From NCBI GenBank assembly GCA_005406025.1, contig BGZK01000077.1:124001-188000 (forward strand): 64,000 nt of DNA, written 5' to 3'. A program made the translations under genes and the position numbers. Shown one piece after another: positions 23,313 through 36,490 of the stretch. Numbering within the stretch: position 1 is the first letter of the stretch; every line of letters begins with the position of its first letter. The notes under the pieces were generated by a model. That model was not told where the DNA came from. It saw nothing but the letters and a program-made list of their open reading frames with translations, and ran no database searches. Source of the stretch: Eumeta japonica. Its lineage: Eukaryota; Arthropoda; Insecta; Lepidoptera; Psychidae.

Positions 23313-26300
23313 TAAACAAACGTAATTGTTGAGTCAAAAGGATAATAAATTATCAAACTTGGGCACAACTTCATCTGCCATATCTTTAGCTTGCACTGAC
23401 TCTAAAAACAAATTATTTTAATGGGCCTTTAAAGGTTGTTGCTATTACTAATATTTTTCTTATAAAATTTGATTTATTAATAAATATTTCATTCAAACAT
23501 AAAAAAAAGGCGAACTAACTCTATAATTAACAGAATCATTAGAAACTTATAATTAGCACTTTTAATCTAAAAAAAAAACTCCTTCGCAAACAGGTCTCTA
23601 ATATACAACAAATTCACAAACATTGACAACAGGCAAGTTGATTATGAAACTAGCGCGCCCTCATGCGGCGATATGCTGCACTCACGTTTTGCTCACAATA
23701 ACACACGACTTTTATTTAGATTTATTACAAAACCGGATGCCATACAAAACAACGACTCGTAAATTCATAATCGGCACGAATCACATTATGAAAAAGTGCT
23801 GGCCCGTGCAAGAATTGAGAATGATAAACTTGATAAACATTTCAATTTTGGACTAAAGAGAAGTTGCGAGTCACATAACTTTATCTATAACACATTTACA
23901 TCATGTATACAATAAACATATAGCATTAATAAACGAATTTTTATATTGAAACTTATTGATCTGCCGATCAGAAAAGCCAAATAAAAAACTCTAATTGTTT
24001 CGTGACTAATTTTCATTGCTCCAAACGCCTTCAAATGAACATTTTCTTATAAAATCTTAAAAGTATATATTTGCAATCATTTTCAAAAACATAAATTAAA
24101 AGACATTAAAGAAAATATACGAAAACCGATCACACAAAATCTTATAAATAACTACGTCCTTAAATCCGGCGAGAAACGCAAAATAATAAATAATATGAAT
24201 GTGTATAAAATATATTAATCAATATGTGATAAAATAATTTAAAATATGAAATCCTCTCCACATCAATTCTGTTCGAAATCGGCCGATTTTTTTTATTTTA
24301 ATTACATAGAGTGAAAGAGCAAATGAACACTGTTTAAGCATTATCTTACAAAGACGTCAATGTAATTCATACTCATTCAAAAATATTACTAAATAAACTA
24401 TTATTAAACGTCTTCTTTTAATATGTCATCTGAATCATACTTTTATAACAAACTTAAAATAGTGCAACACAATAAGGCAACTGCATGGCTGCATGAGGCA
24501 GAGATAATAAAATATCATAAAATTCGTGATATCATATGCATTTAAAACTGTTTCTGTCCTTCTACCCTTTTCACAGATTTTTGTAACTGTATAATTTAAC
24601 AATCAAATAATAATAATATTCAAAAAAGAGTAATAAAAACATCGTGCTTTTTCAAGTTTCATTTATTTTGTTAAATACTCTTTTAGGAAAGCTCACATAA
24701 AAATAATTCAATGAGTTAAATAAATATATGACATGCAATATTAAACAAATACGAATTCTATTAAAAAGCCATTTTTGAAATACAGCACCATAAGAAAAAA
24801 CATAATATCATATAATAATAAAAAACATTTTTATATCACTAGAGTCTTGGATTCGGTTATATCTATTTTTATCGAAGGCGCTACTCATGTTGGACACATC
24901 GTAATATCAGAAAAATAATAAGTACAAATAAATATAACTACAATCATGAATAAAATCTGTAAAAAAATTTAACAAATCAAATAATGTTGCAAAGTGTTAT
25001 TATTATTTATTAATAATTTTATTATAAGACAATTAAAATATTAAAATCATAATAATCTGGTTCACTTTGCGCAATAGTTATGAACTTTCCATATATGATC
25101 TGTTCATTTACACTCAACACTCACTACAATGACTATTGACAATGCTATTTAAAATTATAAATATCAAATCTATGATTTCTATGTGACCTTGCTAGAATTT
25201 CCCGTGAGAAACTATCTGTTGTAAAAATAATAGAAGTAGAATAATCAAAATTGCTTTCCCATTTAACATTTACATGAATAGGATTTCATTATTTACAAAT
25301 AAATAGATGATTTCTTTTATATATTCACAATTATATAATAATTGAGTGGAACAGACAGAATAAACTAAAAGAAAAACATCAAACAGAAGTCCAGAATAAT
25401 ATGTCAGTAAAAATAAATGTAAATGCTCTTATATGTAATAAAAATATTCAAATTATTAAAAATTGCAACACTCACATACATTCTACTATTGTCTAATACT
25501 ATTTTTAATTACAGCGTACTAATTTCAATATCCTAAATACAATATGAATAATTGGAAAATTTATCGATAACTGATTGAAAACTATATCAATAACACATCG
25601 ATATGAATATAACTACATTAGGCAGTACACACAATGTCTCCACAATACGCACGATTTTCGTGTCGTTCGACACGTGCCTGACTGGATACACGACCGACAG
25701 ACAAATCCGGAATTATAGATTAATGTTAATATTATTCCTGGCTTAACCCCTCTAATTGTATCGATACGTTTCGATGAACAGTGACCGAAAAAAATTAACT
25801 GATGATGTTCTTAAACATCGAAAAAGAGTATCGAGTTCGCTCTGACGGTAATGTCTAAGAGATATATCGATGAAAATGTTTTGAATACGAAAATAAAATT
25901 ATGTAAATTTTAACAATGGATTCGTATGATTTATATGTAATTGCAACAGTATGAAATAAAAAAATATGGCTATGAAATTTTTTTACTATATAATTTGAAC
26001 ATCGAAAACGAAAAAATAATTTTATATGATAATTTCATAATTATAAAATAGTGGATTTTTCTCACCGTTCATGTCATTTAACCGCTTTATTTTGTAATTT
26101 TAATCATTATCTGCAAAATATTCAGTGGTGCCCAGAAAACATTTTTAAGCCGATATCTTATGTGACCCCATTGATGTTTCTAAAAAAATCACAATTTGTA
26201 ATCACAAACTTAAAAATTAATTGACACAGCTGTCCATGCGCAGGACCAAACGTAATACTTGTACACGCTCTTATTATGTTATTATGTAAAATGTTTAGTC

Positions 26301-26590
26301 AAATCAAATGTCTAGACATTTCTCATATTGAAGAATGTGAGAAATGTATAGGCAAATGACGAATTCAGAGAAACACTTCAAAAAGATAGATGTTTACTAA
26401 TAAACGTCACCGGCTCCAATCGCGTTTTCGATTTTATCTCGATCTAACCATCATAGTAGCTAGGAAATTATATGTCTACTTAATAAGAGGTACAACTTTG
26501 GCTCTAGGATTTATAATTAGAAAATAAATTTATATAAATCCATGCAAATTGGTAGATTTGAGGTGAGACTAGTGCTACCCTTCAAGCATT
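23313..26590. other. AT-rich intergenic DNA, no gene seen
   Basis: Over 3 kb with densely stopped frames. The frame at 23623-23856 has no motif. A GC-richer patch at 25630-25700 holds the palindrome cgtgtcgttcgacacg (25659-25674) overlapping a CACGTG E-box at 25671. Confidence 0.45.
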
Positions 26591-26891
26591 TCAGTTCCTT
26601 GCAAGGCTATCCAAAGAAAATGTTTTCATGCGTCGTTTCCACCCCAGCGTAGGCAGAATGGTTTTATCTTTTGCAGTGCGGATCAGGCCCACTGCAAAAG
26701 ATAAGGCCGATCTGATGGGCTCTCTTTTTGCATCAAACTCTGCTTTGGATGATGGAGGCACAGCATCACACCCCATTTTCGGATATGAGAAGTTTAATAA
26801 GGATATCCCTTATGAACAAGCATCCATACATATAGCACTTTTTCCGTTGACATCCACAAGTCTTGTAGTCATAATCCACCATTTTGCTTAA
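26591..26891. repeat. Unidentified coding-like repeat fragment with internal hairpin
   Basis: Both strands are open over most of this block. The minus strand begins MGCDAVPPSSKAEFDAKREP, a string I associate with dispersed insect repeats, though I cannot name the element. The perfect hairpin at 26664-26704 lies inside it, so the two strands encode partly matching peptides (SFAVGLIRTAKDK and SFAVRIRPTAKDK). The block is GC-richer than its surroundings. Confidence 0.3.
26664..26704. repeat. Perfect hairpin, 15-bp arms
   Basis: ttatcttttgcagtg (26664-26678) and cactgcaaaagataa (26690-26704) are exact reverse complements around an 11-nt loop. Confidence 0.8.
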
Positions 26892-27109
26892 AAATATAGG
26901 GAATTAGCGCCGACTTGAACTCGCCTGTTTCATCACTTACACTCTTTTAGCACAGTCCCGCATTTCTGAATAATCCCTGTAGTGCAGCACCTTACCCCTA
27001 ATCAAGGTGAACTCGCAGACCTATCCTATATAGACCTATCAAAATTACCGCCTTACTCTCTGAAATAATACATCCATTATTAACTGCCGGCTTCTGAGCT
27101 ACTTTATGG

Positions 27110-27800
27110 AACACCAGTTGATTAACGATCGCTAGTTCGGTTTTCAAAATGGCCACTTAGTTGGTGATTTTTTTCTTTTATTGCGATCCCCAATGTTGGG
27201 ACGAAACAGCCGATAGCAAGGGAGAGGTTTTGACTGTAAGTTTGCATGTAGCGAATACCTTTGACAGGTTTCAGCACAAAACGTTCACTTGAACTTTTCT
27301 TCTGGGTTTCCCCTATAAATTATGTAGACGGATTATTAATTCCCTCTAACATCTAGATCCTAATTGATGATTTAAGCTCAGATACCAAGTCTATGAATAC
27401 CGGTGTCCCTCAAGGTTGTGTACTATCTCCTACTTTGTTCATTCTGCATCAACACTTACTGAAAATCGGTAACATTCGTTGGCGTAAGAACTACAATACT
27501 GTGAATGCGCTATACACGGTTATACCAATATTCCTCAAGACCATATTGATGAGTGTTGAAATCAAATTGTATCTAAAATCGAGAAAACCTTAGAACAAAT
27601 CTTGAAATGGGATAGATTTAACCTTATCGAATTTAGCTTTAACATTCAATTTTCCACGATTACTACTATAAAATCTCCCTTTGTCCTTTGACTTTGTCAG
27701 TGCGACTGTAACGTTTGTCCCTTAAAAATCTACCTACCTCATATTCCAGGAGATAATCTAGCTCTTTGCAAATTTTATCTACATTCAATTATTCCTGAGA
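27110..27800 (+). pseudogene. LINE reverse transcriptase relic, CR1/jockey-like
   Basis: Motif A is recognisable in a decayed form (VLTVSLHVANTFDRFQHKT, about 27225-27285). Motif B is well preserved as NTGVPQGCVLSPTLFILH (27393-27446). After frameshifts a downstream segment (IVSKIEKTLEQILKWDRFNL, about 27555-27625, then IKSPFV) matches the C-terminal side of the same RT. The YADD motif C would lie near 27485-27500, where only a relic remains. It is related to non-LTR retrotransposons common in insects and distinct from the RTE copies in this window. Stops and shifts make it non-functional. Confidence 0.65.
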
Positions 27801-28698
27801 TTATATTAGACAAACACAAAAAAAAAATTTAAGAACTATTTATTTATTTGTTATTTACAAATCCACATGGTCTTACTAAACTGAGAGTTTGGTTAAGATT
27901 GCTCAAGCTTTTGTTTAGTTTCAAGAATAAACATACAGACACACAGACTGTCAAATAAATGCTTTAAAAATATTAAATGTATCATTGGTTAATATAAATT
28001 AAATGCGTCATAAAACGAATATTTATGATACAAAACTTAATAAAAATCTTGTACGTACAAAGAGAACCTCAAAATTTAAATAGCTTAGATTCGTACTTCG
28101 TAATATAGTTGAATTATTAAAAAATCAATTTTACCACTAGTTCAAAATTCGCGATGCGCGTTAATCATGTTGCGTGTAGATTCTCTGTGAATATATTTAA
28201 AATTCTTAACTAGCTTTAATTAAATTAGGTATTCTAATCTAACTCTGGTAAAGAACAAATAAAATTAAAGAAAATTTCAAACTAAAAATTTAAATAGTAC
28301 CTTACTGGCAATTCTTATGAATTGGGATTGATCACAATAAATGTTTAGGAAATCATATAATTTTTCTGCAAATTGTTTCGGTTTATAGTTTTTCGCATCA
28401 TTTTGTAGGATTTTTTTTTAATTATATCGAAAATAATGATGTATTATTTTCAACAAAGTGTACGTAAAGATATCGGCTTTATTATAGTACATAAAAGGCA
28501 CGCGCGTCTCCTCGCCGCACTGAATTCAAATAAGCATCAAATTTTAATATGATACGGATTAAAATACAAAGGGTAGGGCGGTAGCGGCATAGCCTTGAAA
28601 ATTTATCGATATTTTGGGGGAAACTACTTAGCATATGTAGGCGTTAGCCAATCCACAGATATTCATGTTTAGTTACCTATCTTTATGGCCTTCACGGT
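27801..28698. other. AT-rich DNA, no gene seen
   Basis: Nothing recognisable in either strand. Confidence 0.4.
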
Positions 28699-29141
28699 TT
28701 ACTTTATTGTTATGAATATAAAATATAATATTTGGCCTCTAATAAATCAAAACCCTTCTAATAGTCAATATATATATATATATATATACATAGATATGTG
28801 TGTGCGTGAGTGTGCGCGTGAGTGTGCGCGTGTGCGCGCGCGCGTGTGTGTGTGTGTGTGTGTATATGTATATATATATATAATGAAAATAGGTTGTCTT
28901 TGTTCGCCAATCACGTAAAAACTACTAAACGTATAGACATGGGACTAGGACCATTCGATGCGGAATGATTTGTAGAAGGTTCTAGACTACTCATTTTTCG
29001 AATTCCGTAAATCCTTCGCCATTTTATTTATAATAAAAATTACCCAGCGAAGCGGGCGGGACAGCTAGTATATATACGAGTATTCTAATTTTGATTTATT
29101 AGAGGCCAAATATCATGTTTTATATTCGTAACAATAAAGTA
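28699..29141. mobile_element. Inverted-repeat-flanked block containing a microsatellite and an agctagt-family tail
   Basis: The left arm (28699-28752, ending tttggcctctaataaatcaa) is matched in reverse complement by 29089-29141 with about 50 of 54 positions shared. Between the arms are a (TA)n/(GTGC)n microsatellite (28768-28883) and a repeat body ending cccagcgaagcgggcgggac then agctagta (29043-29070). The inverted rather than direct flanks are unusual for a simple insertion. Confidence 0.6.
28768..28883. repeat. Compound microsatellite (TA)n-(GTGC/GT)n-(TA)n
   Basis: Alternating purine-pyrimidine throughout, including a pure gcgcgcgcg core near 28835. The peptide it encodes in one frame is an artefact. 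Confidence 0.9.
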
Positions 29142-29969
29142 TATCACGTTATTTTTTTCTTGTTTTCCAAAATATATTTCAAGATTCACATATTGGTTCT
29201 TTTGTGTTCATAAATACCGTTGCAAAAACAATTCTTTAGACTTTCAAGAGCCTCTCGTAAACTAAATTATCACAGTTTCTAAGGTTACATTTAAACGGCA
29301 AGTTGTATCAAATAATATAGATGATAAATGTTGAATTTTAAATGCTACAGTTGACCTTTCGAATCTTACAGTTTACGTTTATGAATTGAGCTTAACGTTT
29401 ACCGATTGCTGTTAATTTTTTAATTCGACATAACTTTCAAACCTATCTTTCCAAACGTAACAAAAATCGCAAGGCGCAAAGTCCGGACCGTGCCGAAGAC
29501 ATAAGTATACATATTCTAAAACTTTAACGGAGCGTGGAGACCCATCGTTGTGGGGAGAACATTTTTTATGAACATTTCCCAAAACATTGGACGAGCAACA
29601 GTTAATGCACCCAAATACGTTCTCTCTTTTATTACCTTGGAAATCGTGCTGATTTTTGAAAAAGAAATAACCTTACTAACTAATTGTATACATGAACTAA
29701 TATTTCATCATTTTTTCGCTTTTGCTACAAAATTATCAAAACTTTTTGGAAAATCATTGTTCCTATTAGTTTCATCGGTATCGTATACCGCGATCTCCTA
29801 TTATCATATTTTTGTGCCAGTTTGTTTCACCGCTACACATGCTGTATCTGTGTAGTATCTGAGCATGTGGCAATAACTCATGCTATATTCACGCTATAAG
29901 TGGATGAATCTGAAAGTCCTTGGAAAATCAAAAACTACGCAAATCAGCAAGTTATTTTTATTATAATTA
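29142..29969. other. AT-rich DNA, no gene supported
   Basis: A 101-codon plus-strand frame (29550-29855) is hydrophobic and Phe/Ile-rich but matches nothing I know and has the local base composition. I treat it as chance. Confidence 0.35.
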
Positions 29970-30930
29970 TTTTTCAAAATAGTGTCCGTTGAGATCAATG
30001 TAACATTGCATTATTTTCCACAGTTTCCTCAAAATTTTTATTTTTTTTATTTTAGGAAATAAATAAAAATCATATGCTGCGAGGTGGGGGCTGCAAGGCG
30101 GGTGAGCCAGTATTTCTATACCTAACGTAACCAAATTGTTAGTTGTTTGTCGAACGGTACGTGGTAAGGCGTTGTTATGACGAAGAAGAATCCTATTTCA
30201 AGGTTGTTTTCCCGAATTTTTTCCATAACAAGATGCAAACAACTGTTAGTGTACCAGTCTGCAGTAACTGTTTTTTTGTCTTCTGAAACAATGTTGCATA
30301 ATGACTTCTTGTTTTACAGAAAGCGGCTACCATCTTTTTTCTGACGCTTGAACCTTGTTTTACTTTAGCAGGCAACTCCTCGAAAGGAAACACCCACTGA
30401 GCAGATTGGCTTTTAGTTTCAGGATTTTAAGAGTAATTCAGCTTTAGTCACCGATAACTAGGTTCTATACAGTATTTGAATGACCACTAGAAAGTGTTTG
30501 TATCATTTCGCGTCACCAATTAACATGACCGAGTTTTTGAATTTCGATCTAATTATGAGGTATCTAGCGAGTACAAAGCTGCCCGATACTAAATGTTCAT
30601 GAAGGCTTTAGCGCGCTTGATTCATCCCGATGCTTAAACTTTTCCGAATCTGCTGATAGGTCACTGTTTTGTCAATCTCTATCATGAGGCGCACTGCACT
30701 GATGTTGTCTTCGGTCTTCACCCTAGAAGGACGTCCCTCATGCAGATTGTCAGTGAAATTAGCGCGGTCGCATTTGAATTCGTTAAATCAGTTACAAGCG
30801 GCAAGTGATGAAACTTCACGAAAGGCCAACAAAAGACTGTTATAATTTCTTGTTGGCTTGAATAGCAACGAAAGTCATTGGAATTCATTGCACGAAAATT
30901 TTCTCGTGTTAAAATTACATTGACGTTACA
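29970..30930 (-). pseudogene. Mariner transposase relic B1, nearly full length
   Basis: Minus-strand landmarks run in order. Near 30915 is an LTRENFRAMN start. Then come a NLHEGRPSRVKTEDNISAV linker (about 30750) and a TYQQIRKSLSIGM helix-turn-helix end (about 30655). A decayed IPHN segment (about 30570) precedes WVFPFEELPAK (about 30385) and KKMVAAF (about 30330). The C-terminal catalytic region (about 30080-30150) is strongly altered. The end is CYIDLNGHYFEK followed by a stop near 29976. This spans almost the whole 340-residue protein. More than five stops and shifts are present. It is the same subfamily as B2 (40166) and B3 (58750). Confidence 0.8.
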
Positions 30931-31179
30931 ATTTTCTTTTTGCCACCAATTTGTAAAAACAAGTGACAGGCGATTGTAATAATCATAATAAGGTTTTTTT
31001 TTTTAATTTAAATATGCTTTTTTATTTTAAAGTTTCAAAGTAACGATTCCTAAAAATTTTAAGTGTGACCTACGTATTAAAAATGTAATTTTTTTACTTA
31101 CATTAAACAATTAGTTGTAGTAAAACGTGACTACTATATTCGCTTGCCTTCATTCAAATAAGTCTACGCATACATTTTA

Positions 31180-31440
31180 TAGTGTATTTAAAGGACAAAG
31201 GAGAATACTTGCTACAAGAGCGTAGGTGGTCACCGCTGCCCATGGACACTCACTACCCCAAGTTGGCCTCTTGTATGGGTATAGGATGTCCGTTAAAGGG
31301 CGAAGTGATGTTGGAGGGTGGATTAGACTGGTGGTGGGGAAATAAGAAAGGCAACAACCGAAACTGTTATGTCGCGTCCCTATTCTATGAAAGTGTGGTA
31401 TATCAACGTTCTAACCGGTCCAATTTCGTGTTGCAACTAA
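31180..31440 (+). repeat. GC-richer dispersed repeat fragment
   Basis: It contains gtaggtggtcaccgctgccc and a following GC-rich stretch typical of a fragment I recall as common in lepidopteran genomes. One frame is open for 87 codons, without motif. Treated as repeat, not gene. Confidence 0.35.
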
Positions 31441-31694
31441 ATTGACCATAACATGGCTCTACCACACAAAAAATATTATGTCCATATCTGAATTTACGGT
31501 ACTTATAATTCATATACTTATTACAATACTTAAAATCATTTATAACTGTTTTGCCAACTTATTCGGCTGACCGAAAATTTATGTATTTGAATCCAAGACA
31601 GACAAAAAAAAATTGTTTTTTAAGAAATTAACTTTCAATAAATTAACACCATAATCACAAAACAGAACCTAAAATATTTTTACAGCCAAAAAAA

Positions 31695-31805
31695 TGTTTG
31701 GGGTCGTCTATTAATTACTTGAGTTTTTTTTTAATTCATGCCCCGCCCTCCTCCGTGGTGAGATTCGGTGAGATATGGATGGACCCACCTCACATGAGAT
31801 TTCAT
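31695..31805 (+). repeat. Short dispersed repeat fragment (ggggtcgtctattaattac)
   Basis: The signature ggggtcgtctattaattac, followed by a G/C-biased gccctcctcc stretch and gagattt, resembles a widespread insect short repeat. There is no coding content. Confidence 0.4.
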
Positions 31806-34800
31806 CTATACTTTTAACCATTTAAATCAGTTTAATTAACATATTTTTGTTACCCAATATGCTCGATATAAATACTAGTAACACAATGTTATAACGGTAT
31901 ATTCTCTTGATTTCAAAATTTAAAATTTGAAACAAGTGAACTTAAAACATTTACAGATTACAAATGCTAAGCGATCGTATTACACTCGATCCTAAAGCTG
32001 AAAGACATACTAAAACCTGTATAATGCTTATATAAGGGTACAAAAATGACCTGTTGTATATATATTGATGTTATAAAAGACGGAGATACCGCCTATTCAG
32101 CTTTCGTTTTATATGATGTATGTACACTGTATAATTGTAGATTTAGAGTTTCATGTAGATTAATATAATTTTACTTCCGTACTATAGACAATTAAATAAC
32201 GAATATGCAGTATAGATGCAAAATATCTGTGGTTAGCAAATCGGCATAGAGCTTCTGCAATACGAGAATACTTTTACAAAGAAATGACATATTTTAATTA
32301 ATGAAAAAAATAAAGTTGAAGTTTTATTTCTACTGTCTTTTTTACCTCTGACCCTTGTATCACTTCTTTCGCGTCAACAAAGCTAGATAGATCATCATAG
32401 GCAGCTGCAATGTGATAATGTTGTATTGGTGAACATAAGTAAAATGTATATAAACATAATATTGAGTTTTTTTTTTTAATTGGTTGTCAAATCTTATTCT
32501 TGTATGCAAATCTTTAGTAGCTACCAAAATAACAAAGACAACTTACAACCTAGTAAATTAAGTTTATGGATGGAGTAGATCGTGATTTTAGAACTCTTGA
32601 AATCTGATATGAATTTTACTGTGGTTGAAATTAGGTTAGGTATGAATATGGAATGACAGATAATAAATGGAAATATAAACAGAATTAATAATTAGTATTC
32701 GTGTTACTGATCTTACATACATTTTTTAATATAATACCTAGCATTGTGAATTGCTGTTGCGTATCATACGTGATTTTTCTATATTCGGAATAACAATTGC
32801 TTCAATCAATTTGGCCATAATTGTTCTTCTAGATTTCAAGGCTTCAACAGAACATGGTGATTTTGTAGTTATAATTCTTTTTTTGAAACATAACATTAAC
32901 AAATAAAAGAAGGTTTTCTTTCACCAAAAAATAAAGACAATATCGTTGTATTTAATTCAAATACATGCTCGTTCTGATTGTGTTATTATCATTTAATATA
33001 ATTCTTAATTACAACAACAACATTACGAATAGACGAAATCAGGCAAAACATGGTGAAACCTTACTTTGTTTACGCGAAAAGTGAAGATAACAATCGGTCA
33101 CGATTTTATTGGGTAGAACGAAACGTTACGTTGTGACGCGTGTAAGTTCATCTAAACGAGATCGTGGGAACAGGTGTGGTGTGGGCGTGCGCCTTATCTA
33201 ATCTCTCTCACAATAAACATGAGCTTTTAGCCTAAAACGGTATGAATTTTGCGAATACGAGAGCTTTGTCCCTAAGAGGATGTCGAAAGCTTTGATAATT
33301 AAATAAGTATACATGACGACGCAGGTACAATTATTAAAATGTTTTTGAGTCCGAACATGATTGTAGTTCGTTCCGGTTCATTGTTTTATGATTTATGACA
33401 ACAATATGGATATTGCTTTCATTTTCACTAATTTAAATAATTACTGAATGTTATTTTAATACGGAAATACATTAAATCAATTAAATTATATTTTTGCTTA
33501 ACAATTTTATTTTAAGTCCTAAATTACGTTTCAAGTTTTAAATAGTATTGTTGCACCATTTTCATTGTATCGAAATTTTACATGCTTTCGTTTGATTCTA
33601 TGCAAATATGTATAGCGCCCCTGTTGGTCGTTCTATATAACTTACAAACGCCAAATGCCAAATGGCAATAAACAGGATATAATTATTAAATATTATAGCT
33701 AAAACCTCACATTCAATTCTCTGTAGTTTACAAATTATTTATTGAACAACAAAAAAATCTTTAAGTGTATTATGTATGGTCTGTATTAAATATTTTGCTA
33801 GCGCCACCTATCAATTGAACTTTAAATTAAATTGAAAGTATGTGAACTGTGACTTTAACATACACTCGTAGTCTTTAATAAGTTTCTATAGATGGTACCC
33901 ATTCACATAAACCATTTGGGCTATCGTCATCAGGTTAATGACACCACGTGAAAAGACTGCTTTTACCAACGAGATATTGTAGTACGTATCAAATATAATG
34001 TTATAGAGATTTAGGGATATTTGTCTTATTGCGACATATTATGGCTTAGTTTTTTGAAGATTTTTTAATTTCCTATGTTTACCAAATTGAAACTTTAAAA
34101 AAGTTGCCTGTAGATATTTATAGAACGAAACACATGTTGGTTTGGATATACATATATTTGGATAAAAATATTTCTTATTATATTAACATAAAATTACAGA
34201 CCGAGCCTTGACCGTTATATGAGGAGCGGGGGGTCCGAAATAAATAGCTACCAAGCCACACAAAATATTTTGTAATAACAAGCTGTTGTTAACAAAGAGA
34301 CTGGCCGATTTTTATTGAGTTGAAAACTAGATCATTTAAGACTAAAAATTTAGACATTCAAAATCCAAATATTTTCCCATAATTTTTATGAACAAAATAA
34401 AATATTATTTCACTAAAAAATACATCTACAACACGCAACATTAAAAAATGGCATTTCTAATTTCGAACTGGCATGACTTTGTCCTAGTATTAACGCTTCG
34501 ACCAATTTTGTTCATAGGCGGAACAAAAAACAAAACATCTTTATTTTTTTTCTCATATTAGCTTGTCTATTAAAAACCTTAAATTTAATATATTGCGGTT
34601 GGTCTGTAAAACAGTTACATCAAGAATAGGAGTGCCTCAGTTCTATTTTAGTTTTGTTCAAACTCCATTGAAATAACGAAGATGTGACACATGTGTTATA
34701 CATATGCCACATCTGAAAGTCTCGCTTGGAGAAGACACTAACTATTACAACCAAGAAGAAAAGATTATATTAGGGATTGAAAAGGTTGAGGACGAACTCT

Positions 34801-35825
34801 ACCAACTCTCACTAACACCGAAAGTCTATACCAAGCAAGTATGAAAGATTAACTGAAGATACAAAGTTAGAAAAGAAGGATTTCTTAGACCACATGTGAT
34901 TTATCACAACAGGAACTAAAGAGAATAAGCCAAATTAGCACATAGCAACGTAGAAACCGAAAGATGGCGGATGAAGCATACCGACCTTTAGAAACTGAAA
35001 GCTCTGCTCCGAGCGAAGAATACAGAGAACGGAAGACAAACGAAAGAAACTTGCCCTTTCCTTTATATTAATTCGTAATTCATTGACACATTACGGTATG
35101 CATTACCTATCCTGACTCTAGTTTCTGGTTAAATGTTTCATGAATACCAGCTGGCTCTACATTCTCATTGCTCCTAATTCAGAGTAGAACCTGCACTCCC
35201 CTCCTATATAATTACGCTCCCTTCGATGTATCGGAATCTGTCTCGTTCAGGCATTACAACAGGCTGAAGGTTAAGTGAAGATGGTCACGATGATGACGAA
35301 CTCTATCGAAATAAAAAATGTATTTATTTTTTGTACATCAAATTTATATAGATAAAAAGCAATTATAAGGATTGGTAAAGTGATAGACCATCAGACCTAT
35401 GATTCATTGTTTAACTCACACCCAAAAATTGATGAAATATATTTTTTGTATTTTTTGTTTTTATTCGAAATGACTACTCTCGTAACAACCCGGTCAAAAT
35501 AGACGTGCAAAGTTAAGACGAATTTTGGGAATACCATTATAAATAAAATATGAGTCTCCATCGATTCCTACATCTGCAAAAAAAATTCAAGGCAAAGCTC
35601 GCTAGTATGGGTTTTAGTGTTATTCCGCCAAGTTATACGGATTGACAAAAAAATATTTTTGCTTTTATTATATCTCCAGTGATATATGTACGCGGTGTAT
35701 GAATATTATGAAAACCACAAATTTTTTAACTTTTTGAATTGTCATATCTCAGAGACGGTGACTTTTGGGAGAAAAAGGACAAAGATAAATTTTATAGATA
35801 ATTACACGGTCAACAAATTTTATTT
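31806..35825. other. AT-rich intergenic DNA, no gene seen
   Basis: Four kilobases with densely stopped frames. A slightly GC-richer patch (33090-33200) and an Arg/Lys-coding-like decayed stretch at 34720-35050 are the only deviations; neither gives a recognisable motif. Confidence 0.4.
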
Positions 35826-36490
35826 ACTATTATGATAAAACTTACCGTTTAGCTGAAAAACGCGAAACGCCCATCAAAAAACTGCGACAAATAGTTTTGA
35901 CAGTCCTCTGTTGATGTTAACTTGACACTACCTAAAGAATTCTGAAGAGACCGAAACAGGTGCAAATCTGAGGCTGCTAGGTCAGGACTATATGGTGAAT
36001 GCATTAACACTTCCCAACAAAAACTCTCTTAATGTTTACGAAGGGGCTAAAAATGTGAGTGGTCTGGCGTTATCATAGTGAAAACCACACCCTTTCTGTT
36101 GATCAATCCCGGCCGTTTTTTTCTACTTTTTGCTTGAGTTTCGTCAGCTGTTGCCAATAGATCCGAATTGATGGTTCCGCCCGGCGGTAAAATTTCATAA
36201 CGAATAATGCCCTTCCAATCCCACTACAGTCAAAACTGTTTTGAGGTCAATCCCGAGCTATGTCGTAATAACTAATATGCTAATCTCTACTTTTTCCAAA
36301 ATGGCATCAAACTTTATCCGTAATAGGTCGACCAGAGCGAGAGACATTTTTGACATCAAAATTACGCGACTGAAAACGTTGGAACCGATTTTGTGCTATC
36401 TATTTAATGGTGTTAAAATTAGCCAGATATAAACAGCACTACCGAAGAGATTTTACTGCAGCTTTTTACTTGTACTTTTTCCCCGACCTA
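35826..36490 (-). mobile_element. Mariner element A2, internally deleted
   Basis: The outer end at 36466-36490 (gtactttttccccgaccta) is the inverse of the element A1 terminus. On the minus strand, FDVKN and RSGRPITDKV (about 36310-36360) and a helix-turn-helix remnant are followed almost at once by IRIYWQQLTKLKQKVEK (about 36140). A decayed catalytic HxDNARP region (about 36075) and a PYSPDLAxSD-like region (about 35985) come next. As in A1 the central part is missing, though the deletion endpoints differ. The left terminus is not recognisable. Stops are frequent. Confidence 0.72.

Noticed and set aside
25659..25676. Palindrome plus CACGTG E-box as a promoter
   Set aside because: A single short palindrome and one E-box in 3 kb of featureless DNA are expected by chance; no adjacent exon is visible.
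28685..28918. 77-codon frame rich in Cys, Arg and Val
   Set aside because: It is a translation of the microsatellite.
29550..29855. 101-codon plus-strand frame as a membrane protein
   Set aside because: Hydrophobicity follows from T-rich DNA; no signal peptide-plus-domain structure, no splice signals and no homologue known to me.
34720..35050. A decayed LINE or protein-coding relic
   Set aside because: The stretch has fewer stops in places and a coding-like purine pattern, but no RT, endonuclease or other motif could be identified.
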